Source: Emticicia aquatica
GTDB taxonomy: Bacteria > Bacteroidota > Bacteroidia > Cytophagales > Spirosomataceae
Direction: 5' to 3'
Length of the DNA: 64,000 bases
NCBI RefSeq assembly: GCF_923079645.1
Contig: NZ_CAKLPY010000007.1
Coordinates: 1-64,000 of the forward strand
The position numbers were made by a program, and so were the translations under genes. The notes under the pieces are model-generated. The model was given only the letters and a program-made list of their open reading frames with translations. It ran no database searches and was not told the origin of the DNA. Of this stretch, positions 27,763 through 35,989 are shown in pieces. Every line of letters begins with the position of its first letter. The stretch's first letter is position 1.

Positions 27763-28212
27763 AATAATTTTGGCTCTAATCTCCGATTCTTACGAAAGAA
27801 GAAAAAACTAACTTTAGAAAATCTTGGAGAAACATTAAAAATAAGCAAAAGTGCTATTTCTGATTACGAAACTGGAAAAACATTTCCTCCTTTAGATGTT
27901 TGTGAATTAATAAGCGACTTTTTTGGGATTAATATTGACGACTTAAAGAATTCCAATTTTACGGAATTTACTGAAGAACAAATTGAAGATTTCGTTCACG
28001 CAAAAGCAAAAAGTAAACCGTCAAAAGATACAAGCGATGACTTTAGTAACGAGAAAAAACAATTAGAATTCCATAATAAATTACTAAGTCAACAAATTGA
28101 AGGCCTTCAAATTCAACTACAATTAGTAAAGCAAATAGTAGAAAGCAAAGATTCGGAAATCAAATCTTTACAAATTCAGGTCAGACTTTTAGAAGAAAAA
28201 ATTAATGGTTGA
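27757..28212 (+). CDS. XRE-family helix-turn-helix regulator with coiled-coil tail
   Basis: 151 aa. Residues 6-62 form a Cro/CI-type HTH (LRFLRKKKKLTLENLGETLKIS, then KSAISDYETGKTFPPLDVC). After a charged linker, residues about 100-150 form a heptad coiled coil (LLSQQIEGLQIQLQLVKQI), giving a likely dimerisation tail. Two TTCC-N8-GGAA palindromes flank the start and a third lies inside the gene at 27951-27966, so the protein is probably autoregulated. The same palindrome occurs upstream of the barrel/haloperoxidase operon. Ligand unknown. Confidence 0.85.
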   Translation: MENNFGSNLRFLRKKKKLTLENLGETLKISKSAISDYETGKTFPPLDVCELISDFFGINIDDLKNSNFTEFTEEQIEDFVHAKAKSKPSKDTSDDFSNEKKQLEFHNKLLSQQIEGLQIQLQLVKQIVESKDSEIKSLQIQVRLLEEKING

Positions 28213-28274
28213 TTGTACTAAATTTGGCAATTTTAGAAATAAAAACTACGCTAAACTCAAATCTGCAACACTTT

Positions 28275-28739
28275 TTATAAAGAAGTAGGGTCATTAAGCG
28301 GTTTTATCTTGATACTTTCTTTTTTCATTTCAATCAAATTCGCAACAAATTCATTTGTTTGCTCAAGTGTTTCACTTTCGCCAGTCAATTTCCTTACCAA
28401 ATTCAATAAATAACTTTGGGTTTGTAAAATTACATCAAGTTGTACTTGATTTTGTACAATTTGCTTCTGATTTCTGACAATATTAATTTGATTATTAACT
28501 ATAATTTCTTGATTACGAATAATGGTCGTTTGATTATGAATCACAACTTCATGATTATCAGCATTTTGTTGCTGATTTTGAATCATTATATCGTAATTAT
28601 CAACAATTCGCCCTTGCATTTCTTTCAAAAAATCTTGTTCAGCAAGCAACTTCTGCAAAATCTCTTCAATATTTTTCATATCATCTAAAGGGCTTTTTAT
28701 GTATAATAGATGAGTTTTTTTCTCAAAACTATTATTCAT
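28275..28739 (-). CDS. Asn-layered (IxxNQxx) heptad coiled-coil protein
   Basis: 154 aa, no known family recognised and no signal peptide. Asn occurs at residues 48, 55, 62, 69, 76, 83, 90 and 97, that is exactly every seventh position over eight heptads, usually preceded three residues earlier by Ile/Val (45, 66, 73, 80, 87, 94) and followed by Gln. This IxxNQxx pattern has a hydrophobic a and an Asn d layer, like the N@d (I/V)xxNTxx heptads of trimeric autotransporter stalks, which are known to form trimers with anions bound in the core. Residues 24-43 and 101-140 are ordinary amphipathic helices. A cytoplasmic trimeric coiled coil is inferred; function unknown. Convergent with the XRE gene; promoter TACTTTTG at 28803-28796. 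Confidence 0.75.
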   Translation of the reverse strand: MNNSFEKKTHLLYIKSPLDDMKNIEEILQKLLAEQDFLKEMQGRIVDNYDIMIQNQQQNADNHEVVIHNQTTIIRNQEIIVNNQINIVRNQKQIVQNQVQLDVILQTQSYLLNLVRKLTGESETLEQTNEFVANLIEMKKESIKIKPLNDPTSL

Positions 28740-28747
28740 TATTTATA

Positions 28748-28781
28748 TTTGTTTTTTAACCAATATTTGCAACTAACTTTG
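28748..28781 (+). promoter_or_regulatory. TauE/SafE gene promoter
   Basis: TTTG at 28748-28751, spacer of 22, then TAACTTTG at 28774-28781, matching TTTG/TAnnTTTG with a slightly long spacer; 34 bases before the ATG. Confidence 0.55.
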
Positions 28782-28795
28782 TAGCCGTCTCATCA

Positions 28796-28803
28796 CAAAA
28801 GTA
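28796..28803 (-). promoter_or_regulatory. -7 box of the coiled-coil protein gene
   Basis: Minus-strand TACTTTTG, 57 bases upstream of the ATG at 28739. It interleaves with the divergent TauE/SafE promoter, so the two genes may compete for polymerase. No clear -33 element. Confidence 0.5.
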
Positions 28804-28815
28804 ATATTTTTTTTT

Positions 28816-29811
28816 ATGTCCATCGATAAAACACAAAAAAACAAAATCCCTTACTTATATATAGCTTTTTTAATTATTGTATTGAGCTTTTGGGGCTATT
28901 ATGTAAATTCTACAAACAGCTTTTATGTTTTTGCAAAACATTGGGCGGCAGTTTTGACCATGATTTTTGGGTCATTCATTGCGGGGTCAAGCCCCGAAGG
29001 CAGTGCTGCAATCGCGTACCCAGTTTTTACACTATTATTGAAAATTGAACCCGCTATTGCTCGAAACTTTGCTTTTGCTATACAAAGTATCGGCATGACT
29101 TCAGCATCTTTATTGATTTTAGGATTGAAAATTAAAGTCGATTGGGCATATATCAAGTATGTTACTTTTGGAGGTGTTTTTGGATTAATTTTTGGCACTT
29201 ATTACATCGTTCCTTTGATTTCACCGCCTTTAGCAAAGTTGTTTTTTGTTTCGCTTTGGTTAAGTTTTGGATTGGTTTTATGGTACGAAAATCTACAACC
29301 ACAACGAGAAGTTTTTGATAAAATTCAAAATTTCGTCAAATCTGATATGGTCAGATTGATATTTTTTGGATTAATCGGCGGCATGATTTCTTCACTTTTT
29401 GGTACAGGAATTAATATTTTTACTTTTTGCTTGATGACAATTTATTATCGAATCAACGAAAAAGTTGCCGTTCCATCTTCGGTTATCATCATGACGCTCG
29501 AAACTTTACTTGGATTTTTTATTCATGGAGCGGTCATCGGAGATTTTCAACCTGAAGCATTTGAAATGTGGTTGGCTTGCATTCCGTTCGTAGCTTTTTT
29601 TGCACCGTTGGGTTCATTTGTTATCAGTAAATTACCACGAAAAACCATTGCAACATTTCTTTATATTATTCTAATTGTACAATTTATTGGGGCAATTTGG
29701 GTATTAAAACCATCCATTCCACATTTAGGCCTTTGTGCGGTTACGCTTTTGATTGGATTAGGTACATTTACTTATTTGGCCCGCTTGAAGCGAAATAATA
29801 ATCCTATTTAA
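28816..29811 (+). CDS. Sulfite exporter TauE/SafE family permease
   Basis: 331 aa with eight to nine membrane helices in two related halves (about 15-35, 45-65, 80-105, 115-135, 140-155, 180-210, 225-250, 265-320). The glycine-rich loops FGSFIAGSSPEGSAAIAYP and GMISSLFGTGINIFTF are the duplicated TauE/SafE motif. Family members export sulfite, sulfoacetate or other organosulfur anions, or import them; the substrate here is open. The 3' end overlaps the convergent TRIC gene by 8 bases. Confidence 0.82.
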   Translation: MSIDKTQKNKIPYLYIAFLIIVLSFWGYYVNSTNSFYVFAKHWAAVLTMIFGSFIAGSSPEGSAAIAYPVFTLLLKIEPAIARNFAFAIQSIGMTSASLLILGLKIKVDWAYIKYVTFGGVFGLIFGTYYIVPLISPPLAKLFFVSLWLSFGLVLWYENLQPQREVFDKIQNFVKSDMVRLIFFGLIGGMISSLFGTGINIFTFCLMTIYYRINEKVAVPSSVIIMTLETLLGFFIHGAVIGDFQPEAFEMWLACIPFVAFFAPLGSFVISKLPRKTIATFLYIILIVQFIGAIWVLKPSIPHLGLCAVTLLIGLGTFTYLARLKRNNNPI

Positions 29812-30451
29812 TTTTAGGTAATGAAATATTCATTTTAACGGCAATTATACGAATACCGAAAATTGTTAGAATAGTAACAACATCTACTATTTCGGGCGAA
29901 ATACTCGCTTTTCGTAGCAAAAAGAAAACTATTCCACCTAAAATACACGCCGTCGCATAAATTTCTTTTCTAAAAAGTGTCGGTATTTCATTCAGTAAAA
30001 TATCACGAATTACTCCTCCAAAACACGCTGTAATCGTTCCTAAAATCAAACAAGAAGGCATATCCAAATGTATCGCAATGCCTTCTTGAATTCCTCGAAG
30101 TGTAAAAAAACCTAGACCTAAAGAATCAAAAAAAGTAAGGGTTTTATCTAAGGTTTCAATGCGGTTTTTGAACAATATGGTGATCAATGTCACTGTTACA
30201 ATAAGCAAAATAATGCTCGAATCAAGAATCCATCTGACTGGTAAATGACCAATCAAAATATCTCTAATCGTGCCTCCACCTACCGAAGTAACAAAGGCGA
30301 TTACGGCAAGTCCAAACACATCTAGTTTTTTCCGAATACCAGCCAAAGTACCCGAAGCAGCGAAAGCAATAGTGCCTCCAATATTAATAAAAGTAAAAAA
30401 TTCCACCGTAAAATATGTTTTCAGGAACAAAAGTAAGACAAAATATGTCAT
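29804..30451 (-). CDS. TRIC/UPF0126 family cation channel
   Basis: 215 aa, seven predicted helices arranged as two repeats of the UPF0126 domain, each with the conserved GGG(T/V)IRD segment: VGGGTIRDILIG (about 79-90) and FGGVIRDILLNE (about 164-175). Prokaryotic TRIC proteins are trimeric inner-membrane K+ channels; some members are annotated as glycine transporters. Starts 28 bases from the divergent dnaG start. Confidence 0.85.
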   Translation of the reverse strand: MTYFVLLLFLKTYFTVEFFTFINIGGTIAFAASGTLAGIRKKLDVFGLAVIAFVTSVGGGTIRDILIGHLPVRWILDSSIILLIVTVTLITILFKNRIETLDKTLTFFDSLGLGFFTLRGIQEGIAIHLDMPSCLILGTITACFGGVIRDILLNEIPTLFRKEIYATACILGGIVFFLLRKASISPEIVDVVTILTIFGIRIIAVKMNISLPKIK

Positions 30452-30479
30452 TTTTAGTGTTCATTGATTAAATTGCACC

Positions 30480-32468
30480 ATGCGAATAAGTCCAGAAACA
30501 GTCCAACAAATCATTCAAGCCGCCGACGTTACTGAAGTTGTTGGTGAATACGTTTCTCTCAAAAAACGGGGAGCAAACATGATTGCGTGTTGCCCTTTTC
30601 ACAACGAAAAAACACCTTCATTTTATGTCTCACCAGCCAAAGGCATTTATAAATGTTTTGGTTGTGGAAAAGCGGGGGATTCAGTACGCTTTATCATGGA
30701 TATTGAGGGGATTGGTTATCCTGAAGCCTTAAAACATTTGGCTAAAAAGTATGGAATTGAGGTAGCTGAAAGAGAAGTAACGAGTGAAGAGCAACAAGCT
30801 CAAAATGACAAAGAAAGCCTGTATATTGTTTTAGATTTTGCGAGTAAATACTATCAAAATCAACTTTGGAAAACTCCCGAAGGAGAAAGTATCGGTCAGA
30901 GTTATTTCAAAGAAAGAGGTTTTAATCATACTACGATTCAAAAATTTGATTTGGGTTATAGCCCCGACGGATGGGATTCTTTCACGAAACATGCCATAAA
31001 ACATGGTTTTTCGTTAGATATTCTCGAAAAAGCTGGCTTAACCATTATCAAAGATGGTAAAGATTCAGAACGCACTTTTCCAATTGATAGATTTAGAGGT
31101 CGAGTCATTTTCCCGATTCATAATGTTGGAGGTAAACCAATTGCTTTTGGGGCCAGAATCCTAAAAAAAGACCCAAATTCACCTAAATATTTAAACTCAC
31201 CCGAAACGGCCGTTTATCATAAAAGCCACATTGTTTATGGCATTTTGCAAGCCAAAAATCCGATTCGTGTTGAAGATAATTGTTATTTGGTGGAAGGTTA
31301 CACCGACGTGGTTTCTTTAAATCAATCGGGGGTTGAAAATGTCGTTGCTTCTTCGGGAACTTCGCTCACCAAAGAGCAAATACAACTTATTAGGCGTTTT
31401 ACGAATAATATAACAGTTTTATACGATGGAGATGCCGCAGGAATCAAGGCTTCTTTACGGGGAATTGATATTATTTTAGAAGAAGGCCTCAACGTAAAAG
31501 CCGTAGTTTTTCCTGATGGTGACGACCCCGATAGTTTTATTCAAAAAGTTGGTAGTCAAGCATTTAGAGAATATGTTCAACGAACTCAGAAAGATTTTAT
31601 TCGCTTCAAAACCGAAATTTCGCTCAAAGATGTTGGACATGATCCCATCAAACGTGCTGAAGTAATCAAAGAATTAGTTGAAACCATTTCAAAAATTCCT
31701 GATTCAATCAAACGCTCGGTTTTCTACCAAGAAGTGGCTAGTTTGATGGGAATTGAAGAACAAATACTCATTACAGAAGGCAATAAAATTTCGTTAAAGA
31801 AGGTAAATGATGCCGAAAAAGACCGCCAACGCCAAACCCGTATTCAACCTCAGCAAGTCGGTAATTTAGATGTATTGGTTGAGCGACCTGCGGTAAATCA
31901 ACCAACTTTACCAGAAAAAAATGAACCTCAACGCTCTCCAATTTCTTATCAAGAAGAAGAAACCGTTAGACTTTTGGTTTGTTATGGCAGCGTAGTTATT
32001 GAACATATTGCGGTTGAGAATAGAGATGTAACTTTGGTTGATTATGTTTTTCAAGAAATCAAAGAAATAGCTTTTGAAACACCTACTTATCAGAAAATTC
32101 TGGAGATTTTTCGGGAATTTTATCATCGAAACGAAATTCCACATACAAGTCATTTTACAAGTCATCAGGATTCCGAAATTCAACAACAAGTTATCAATTG
32201 GCTCTCAACGCCTCATCAATTGAGTGAAAATTGGTTAAAAAAGGACATTTATATTCCAATCGAAACTGATAAACTCGCTGATTTGGCTTATACAAATGTA
32301 CTACGTTTGAAAAAAACTCGTTATGAATCTGATATGGCAAAATTGTCGAACCAACTATTAGAGGCTCAAAGTTATGAAGAGCAAGACCAAATTTTAGTTA
32401 AAATGATGCAACTAAAAGAGGTTATTAAAAAAATTGCTGGGCTACTCGGAACTGTGGTACAAGGCTAG
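30480..32468 (+). CDS. dnaG: DNA primase
   Basis: 662-aa replicative primase. CHC2 zinc finger with ligands Cys38, His41, Cys59 and Cys62 (CPFH ... CFGC), catalytic core about 120-260, TOPRIM metal-binding domain from about 265 (VEGYTDVVSL, LYDGDAAGIKA with the DxD-type acidic pair, VFPDGDDPDSFI). A charged linker about 440-490 precedes the C-terminal DnaB-interacting helical region. Followed 28 bases later by arfB on the same strand, so the two may be co-transcribed. Not linked to rpoD or rpsU as in enterobacteria. Confidence 0.95.
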   Translation: MRISPETVQQIIQAADVTEVVGEYVSLKKRGANMIACCPFHNEKTPSFYVSPAKGIYKCFGCGKAGDSVRFIMDIEGIGYPEALKHLAKKYGIEVAEREVTSEEQQAQNDKESLYIVLDFASKYYQNQLWKTPEGESIGQSYFKERGFNHTTIQKFDLGYSPDGWDSFTKHAIKHGFSLDILEKAGLTIIKDGKDSERTFPIDRFRGRVIFPIHNVGGKPIAFGARILKKDPNSPKYLNSPETAVYHKSHIVYGILQAKNPIRVEDNCYLVEGYTDVVSLNQSGVENVVASSGTSLTKEQIQLIRRFTNNITVLYDGDAAGIKASLRGIDIILEEGLNVKAVVFPDGDDPDSFIQKVGSQAFREYVQRTQKDFIRFKTEISLKDVGHDPIKRAEVIKELVETISKIPDSIKRSVFYQEVASLMGIEEQILITEGNKISLKKVNDAEKDRQRQTRIQPQQVGNLDVLVERPAVNQPTLPEKNEPQRSPISYQEEETVRLLVCYGSVVIEHIAVENRDVTLVDYVFQEIKEIAFETPTYQKILEIFREFYHRNEIPHTSHFTSHQDSEIQQQVINWLSTPHQLSENWLKKDIYIPIETDKLADLAYTNVLRLKKTRYESDMAKLSNQLLEAQSYEEQDQILVKMMQLKEVIKKIAGLLGTVVQG

Positions 32469-32496
32469 TTTACGTAAGTAGCAAAAAAATAATACA

Positions 32497-32922
32497 ATGC
32501 AAATAGATATAAAAAACATAGATTTTTTGTCTGAATTAGATTTTCAGACTTCACGAAGTGGAGGCCCTGGAGGGCAAAATGTCAATAAAGTAGAAACAAA
32601 AGTTGAATTACGATTTGATATTCAGTCTTCAAATCTACTGACTGATAGTCAAAAAGCGAAACTTATCGAAAAACTCCAAAATCAGCTTATTCAAGAAAAC
32701 ATATTGAGCATAACTGCCCAAGAAAAACGCAGTCAATTACAGAATAAAGAGTTGGTAATCAAGAAGTTCTATAAGATTTTAGAAAAAGCTTTCCATGAAA
32801 GAAAAAAACGCTTAGCTTCAAAACCTTCACAAGGAGCGGTTGAAAAACGACTAAAAAGCAAGAAAATTGATTCAGAAAAAAAGAATACAAGAAGTAAAAA
32901 AATAGACTTAACCGAAATTTAA
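32497..32922 (+). CDS. arfB: Alternative ribosome-rescue factor B (peptidyl-tRNA hydrolase)
   Basis: 141 aa with the catalytic GGQ motif in SGGPGGQNVNKVETKVEL (about residues 22-39) and a basic, disordered C-terminal tail (KKRLASKPSQG, KKIDSEKKNTRSKK) that enters the mRNA channel of stalled ribosomes. It frees nascent chains from non-stop ribosomes. Length and tail match ArfB rather than RF1/RF2, since there is no codon-reading domain. Confidence 0.93.
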   Translation: MQIDIKNIDFLSELDFQTSRSGGPGGQNVNKVETKVELRFDIQSSNLLTDSQKAKLIEKLQNQLIQENILSITAQEKRSQLQNKELVIKKFYKILEKAFHERKKRLASKPSQGAVEKRLKSKKIDSEKKNTRSKKIDLTEI

Positions 32923-32945
32923 TCATTTTTCATCGAGCGAGTCCT

Positions 32946-32953
32946 TAATTTTG
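32946..32953 (+). promoter_or_regulatory. -7 box of lipoprotein gene
   Basis: TAATTTTG, exact TAnnTTTG, 22 bases ahead of the ATG at 32975. Its TTG is in frame with the coding region and should not be read as the start. Confidence 0.55.
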
Positions 32954-32974
32954 CCACGAAACTTTAAACCCATA

Positions 32975-33877
32975 ATGCAAAAAAACAGCCGTCTTCTCAT
33001 TTTTATTTTTCCTATCCTCTTCTGTTCGTGCGATTGGTTTACAAAAAAACCAACACCTACGCCAGTAGTAACAATTCCTGACTTTGAAACTACACCTAAA
33101 AGTTATTTATTGCCTACTGGAGTTGCGGATGAAGCATCTGGTTTGTGCGATAGTCGAAGTATGGCTGGAAATGTTTGGGTACACGAAGATGGCGATAATC
33201 CAAATTTGTTGTACCAGTTTTCGCATACAGGACAATTTAAAGGTCAGTTGAAAATGCCATTTCCGAACAGAGACTGGGAAGATATAAGTATCGGAGCTGG
33301 GCCAGAATCGGGAAAAAACTACATTTATTTAGCTGATATCGGTGATAATAATGCAGCCTACGAAAACCAATATTATGTTTATCGCTTTCTTGAACCACAA
33401 TCTCTTAGTCAGCAGGTGAGTAAATATGACAGAATAGCTTTTCAATATCCTGATGGTAGCAGAGATGCAGAATGTATCTTGCTCGACCCTACTACAAAAG
33501 ATATTTATATTGTTACGAAGCGAGAATTCAATGTCCGAATTTATCAACTTCCATACCCTCAGTCAGTTACAGAAGTTCAAACAGCTAAGTTCATTCAGGC
33601 AATTCCATATTTAATTATTACGAGTGGCGGTATTTCAACAGACGGCAAGGAAATTGTGCTACGAAACTATGATGCCATTTACTATTGGTACCTTAAAGAT
33701 ACTGAAACTATAATTTCAGCACTTGCAAGAAATCGTGACAAACTTTTGCCATATCTCAAGGAAACACAGGGCGAAGGTTTTTGTTTTGATAAAGATAACA
33801 AAGGCTATTTTACTAATAGCGAGCGTGGAGGAAATAGCACGACACCAAATTATCTTAATTATTTTGCAAAAAAATAA
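32975..33877 (+). CDS. Lipoprotein of unknown function, beta-propeller-like
   Basis: 300 aa. N-terminal lipoprotein signal (IFPILFCSC) followed by a Pro/Thr linker (KKPTPTPVV). The rest has repeated strand motifs such as NVWVHEDGDNPNLLYQ, NYIYLADIGDN, KDIYIVTKREFNVRIYQLP and GYFTNSERGG, consistent with a beta-propeller with acidic loops. No catalytic motif recognised. The ATG at 32975 is chosen because the in-frame TTG at 32951 sits in the -7 box. Ends before a bidirectional terminator. Confidence 0.7.
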   Translation: MQKNSRLLIFIFPILFCSCDWFTKKPTPTPVVTIPDFETTPKSYLLPTGVADEASGLCDSRSMAGNVWVHEDGDNPNLLYQFSHTGQFKGQLKMPFPNRDWEDISIGAGPESGKNYIYLADIGDNNAAYENQYYVYRFLEPQSLSQQVSKYDRIAFQYPDGSRDAECILLDPTTKDIYIVTKREFNVRIYQLPYPQSVTEVQTAKFIQAIPYLIITSGGISTDGKEIVLRNYDAIYYWYLKDTETIISALARNRDKLLPYLKETQGEGFCFDKDNKGYFTNSERGGNSTTPNYLNYFAKK

Positions 33878-33883
33878 GTGTCA

Positions 33884-33917
33884 AATGCCGTGGCAAAGTC
33901 TAAAATACCACGGCATT
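33884..33917. terminator. Bidirectional terminator
   Basis: Perfect 10-bp GC-rich stem (33884-33893 with 33908-33917), loop 14, T-rich tail on the right; serves the convergent lipoprotein and PatB genes. Confidence 0.85.
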
Positions 33918-33929
33918 CGATTTTTATTT

Positions 33930-35069
33930 TTAGCTTAAAACTTTCCTCATTCGCCAAATTGCTGCTTCTAACCTACGCATTTGTGTACCAAAATTAAGGC
34001 GAATAAAGCCTTTTCCATCAAAGAAAAATCCACCTTCCGACACACCAACTCCAGCATTTTCTAGTACCTCAGCAATGTTTTCAATGCCTGATTCACGGGT
34101 ATCAATCCACGCCAAATAAGTGGCTTCAAGTGGTTGCATACTAAACCCTTTAAAGGCATTCATTTCTTGTAAAACGAAAGCATGATTCTTGCGTAAATAT
34201 GTCAATAATTGCTTTTCCCATTCGCCACAATCTCGATAGGCAGCCAAAGCCGATTGGTACGCATAAGCCGAATTCATTGGCTCAAGAATATACCGTAAAT
34301 TAGCATATTTTGACCGAATTTCATCATTCGGAATAACAGCAAACGAACAACCTAAACCCGCAATATTGAAAGTTTTACTAGGTGAAAGTAACGTAATTGT
34401 TTGATTTTCAGCTTCTTTACTTAATGTTGCGATTGAAATATGTTTTTTAGTTTCATCCAAAATTAAATCACAATGAATTTCATCTGAACAAATCACAATG
34501 TTATGTTCGATACAAATATCGGCTAGAGTTTGTAGCTCAGTTTGTGTAAAAACTGTTCCCGCAGGATTATATGGATTACACAACATAAACATTTTTGTTC
34601 GAGGCGTAATTGCTGCCTTGATAGCGTCAAAATCTAATGTCCAACGGTTATTTTCAAGCTTCATTTGCACTTTTACGAGCTTCTTTTTAGCCGCATCTGG
34701 AGCTTTCATAAATGGCCCATATACAGGTACAGTTGTCATTATTTCGTCGCCGTCATCACCTACAACCAAACATGAAAGCGTTAACCCTGGTACAAGCCCT
34801 GGCAACCAAACAATCCAATCTTTTTGAATCTTCCAATTGTGGCGTTCTTCAAGGCGTTTTACAACTACATCAACCAATTCATCAGGCGTATGCCAATAAC
34901 CAATCACTCCTTGTTTTGTTACATTTTCCAAAGCTTTCAAAATAGGCGGAGCAGCCTTAAAATCCATATCAGCTACCCAAAGAGGAATAATATCACGGTC
35001 TTTGTATTTGTCCCATTTAAAACTATCAGTATTGGTACGGTCAATTAATTCGTCGAAATCGTAGGTCAT
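33930..35069 (-). CDS. PatB/MalY-type C-S lyase (cystathionine beta-lyase family, PLP)
   Basis: 379-aa fold-type-I PLP enzyme. PLP Lys lies in LLSPSKTFNIAGLGCSFA (about residue 233), the Asn/Asp/Tyr cofactor contacts in CNPYNPAGTVF and ICSDEIHCDLIL, and the C-terminal Arg in RLNFGTQ. The N-terminal PLWVADMDFKAAPPIL is typical of MalY/PatB, not of aspartate aminotransferases. It cleaves C-S bonds of cystathionine or S-substituted cysteines to give thiol, pyruvate and ammonia. It starts 12 bases after the MTA/SAH nucleosidase gene, so both probably serve sulfur-amino-acid recycling. Confidence 0.88.
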   Translation of the reverse strand: MTYDFDELIDRTNTDSFKWDKYKDRDIIPLWVADMDFKAAPPILKALENVTKQGVIGYWHTPDELVDVVVKRLEERHNWKIQKDWIVWLPGLVPGLTLSCLVVGDDGDEIMTTVPVYGPFMKAPDAAKKKLVKVQMKLENNRWTLDFDAIKAAITPRTKMFMLCNPYNPAGTVFTQTELQTLADICIEHNIVICSDEIHCDLILDETKKHISIATLSKEAENQTITLLSPSKTFNIAGLGCSFAVIPNDEIRSKYANLRYILEPMNSAYAYQSALAAYRDCGEWEKQLLTYLRKNHAFVLQEMNAFKGFSMQPLEATYLAWIDTRESGIENIAEVLENAGVGVSEGGFFFDGKGFIRLNFGTQMRRLEAAIWRMRKVLS

Positions 35070-35081
35070 TTAAGGTGGTTT

Positions 35082-35876
35082 TTATAATTTTTTAATAATC
35101 GCTTTTACTAAAGTTGCCGAATTATCAGATGCAATTTTCTTGAATGTCTGAAAATCAGCGGGTGCAGTTTCGTTCGCTTTGTCACTTATGCTTCTTATAA
35201 CCAAAAAAGGCACACTTTGTTGCCAGCAAATTTGAGCCACCGCTGCACCTTCCATTTCGGTTGCATCGGCTTGGTATTTTTTTCTGAAATTATCCACAGC
35301 AATGCTTGAAGCAACAAACGTATCGCCAGTCACAATTGTTCCTGTAAAAATACGTGGTGCAGGTAAGTTAAATGTAATATGCTTTAAATCAACACTTTGA
35401 GCAGCTTGATTTGCTAAAACAACCAAAACTGAATCAGCAATAAAATATTGTGGATTGGCTTTTTTAGTATGCGGGTTTCTCGTTGGATTAGCCACAAAAC
35501 CTTCATTAGTCAATCTTCCATAATCGTGATAAGTCAATTTTTGGCCAATTAATATATCTCCTTGATTCAATTCTTTGTTTACTGCTCCTGCTATTCCAGT
35601 AAAAATAATTGATTTTGGGTGAAAAGTTTTAATAATCAAAGTAGTCGTCATCGACGCATTTGTTTTACCGATTCCTGTTTCACCAATTACCACTTTTTTA
35701 CCATTGAGTTTGCCAGTTTTAAATTCAAAACCTAAAACATTCTTGGTTTTTGGATGTTTCAACGCTGATTCCAACAATTGCACTTCTTCGGGCATTGCTC
35801 CTAATATCGCTATTATTTGAGCAAAGGAACTGGTTGATAATAAGGTGATTAATAAAACTGTTAATTTGATTTTCAT
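35082..35876 (-). CDS. Exported 5'-methylthioadenosine/S-adenosylhomocysteine nucleosidase
   Basis: 264 aa. After a signal peptide (residues 1-19, ends SSFAQ) comes the PNP/UDP-type phosphorylase fold of MTAN: IIAILGAMPEEVQLL, catalytic-region Glu in ATEMEGAAVAQIC and Asp in SISDKANETA, plus FTGIAGAVN. MTAN splits MTA or SAH to adenine and the ribosyl-thio product. Export is unusual because the classical enzyme is cytoplasmic, so this copy probably acts on external or periplasmic nucleosides. The neighbouring NCS2 permease could take up the freed adenine, and PatB follows at 12 bases. Confidence 0.87.
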   Translation of the reverse strand: MKIKLTVLLITLLSTSSFAQIIAILGAMPEEVQLLESALKHPKTKNVLGFEFKTGKLNGKKVVIGETGIGKTNASMTTTLIIKTFHPKSIIFTGIAGAVNKELNQGDILIGQKLTYHDYGRLTNEGFVANPTRNPHTKKANPQYFIADSVLVVLANQAAQSVDLKHITFNLPAPRIFTGTIVTGDTFVASSIAVDNFRKKYQADATEMEGAAVAQICWQQSVPFLVIRSISDKANETAPADFQTFKKIASDNSATLVKAIIKKL

Positions 35877-35989
35877 TTAATTTGAATGAGAAATTAGTGT
35901 CTTTTGCATTTTCGCTGGCATCAAAGTTAAGATAGTTAGTATTAAAATTTCTCAATTTTTTGAAAGGGTTATCATCACCAAAATGCCCT

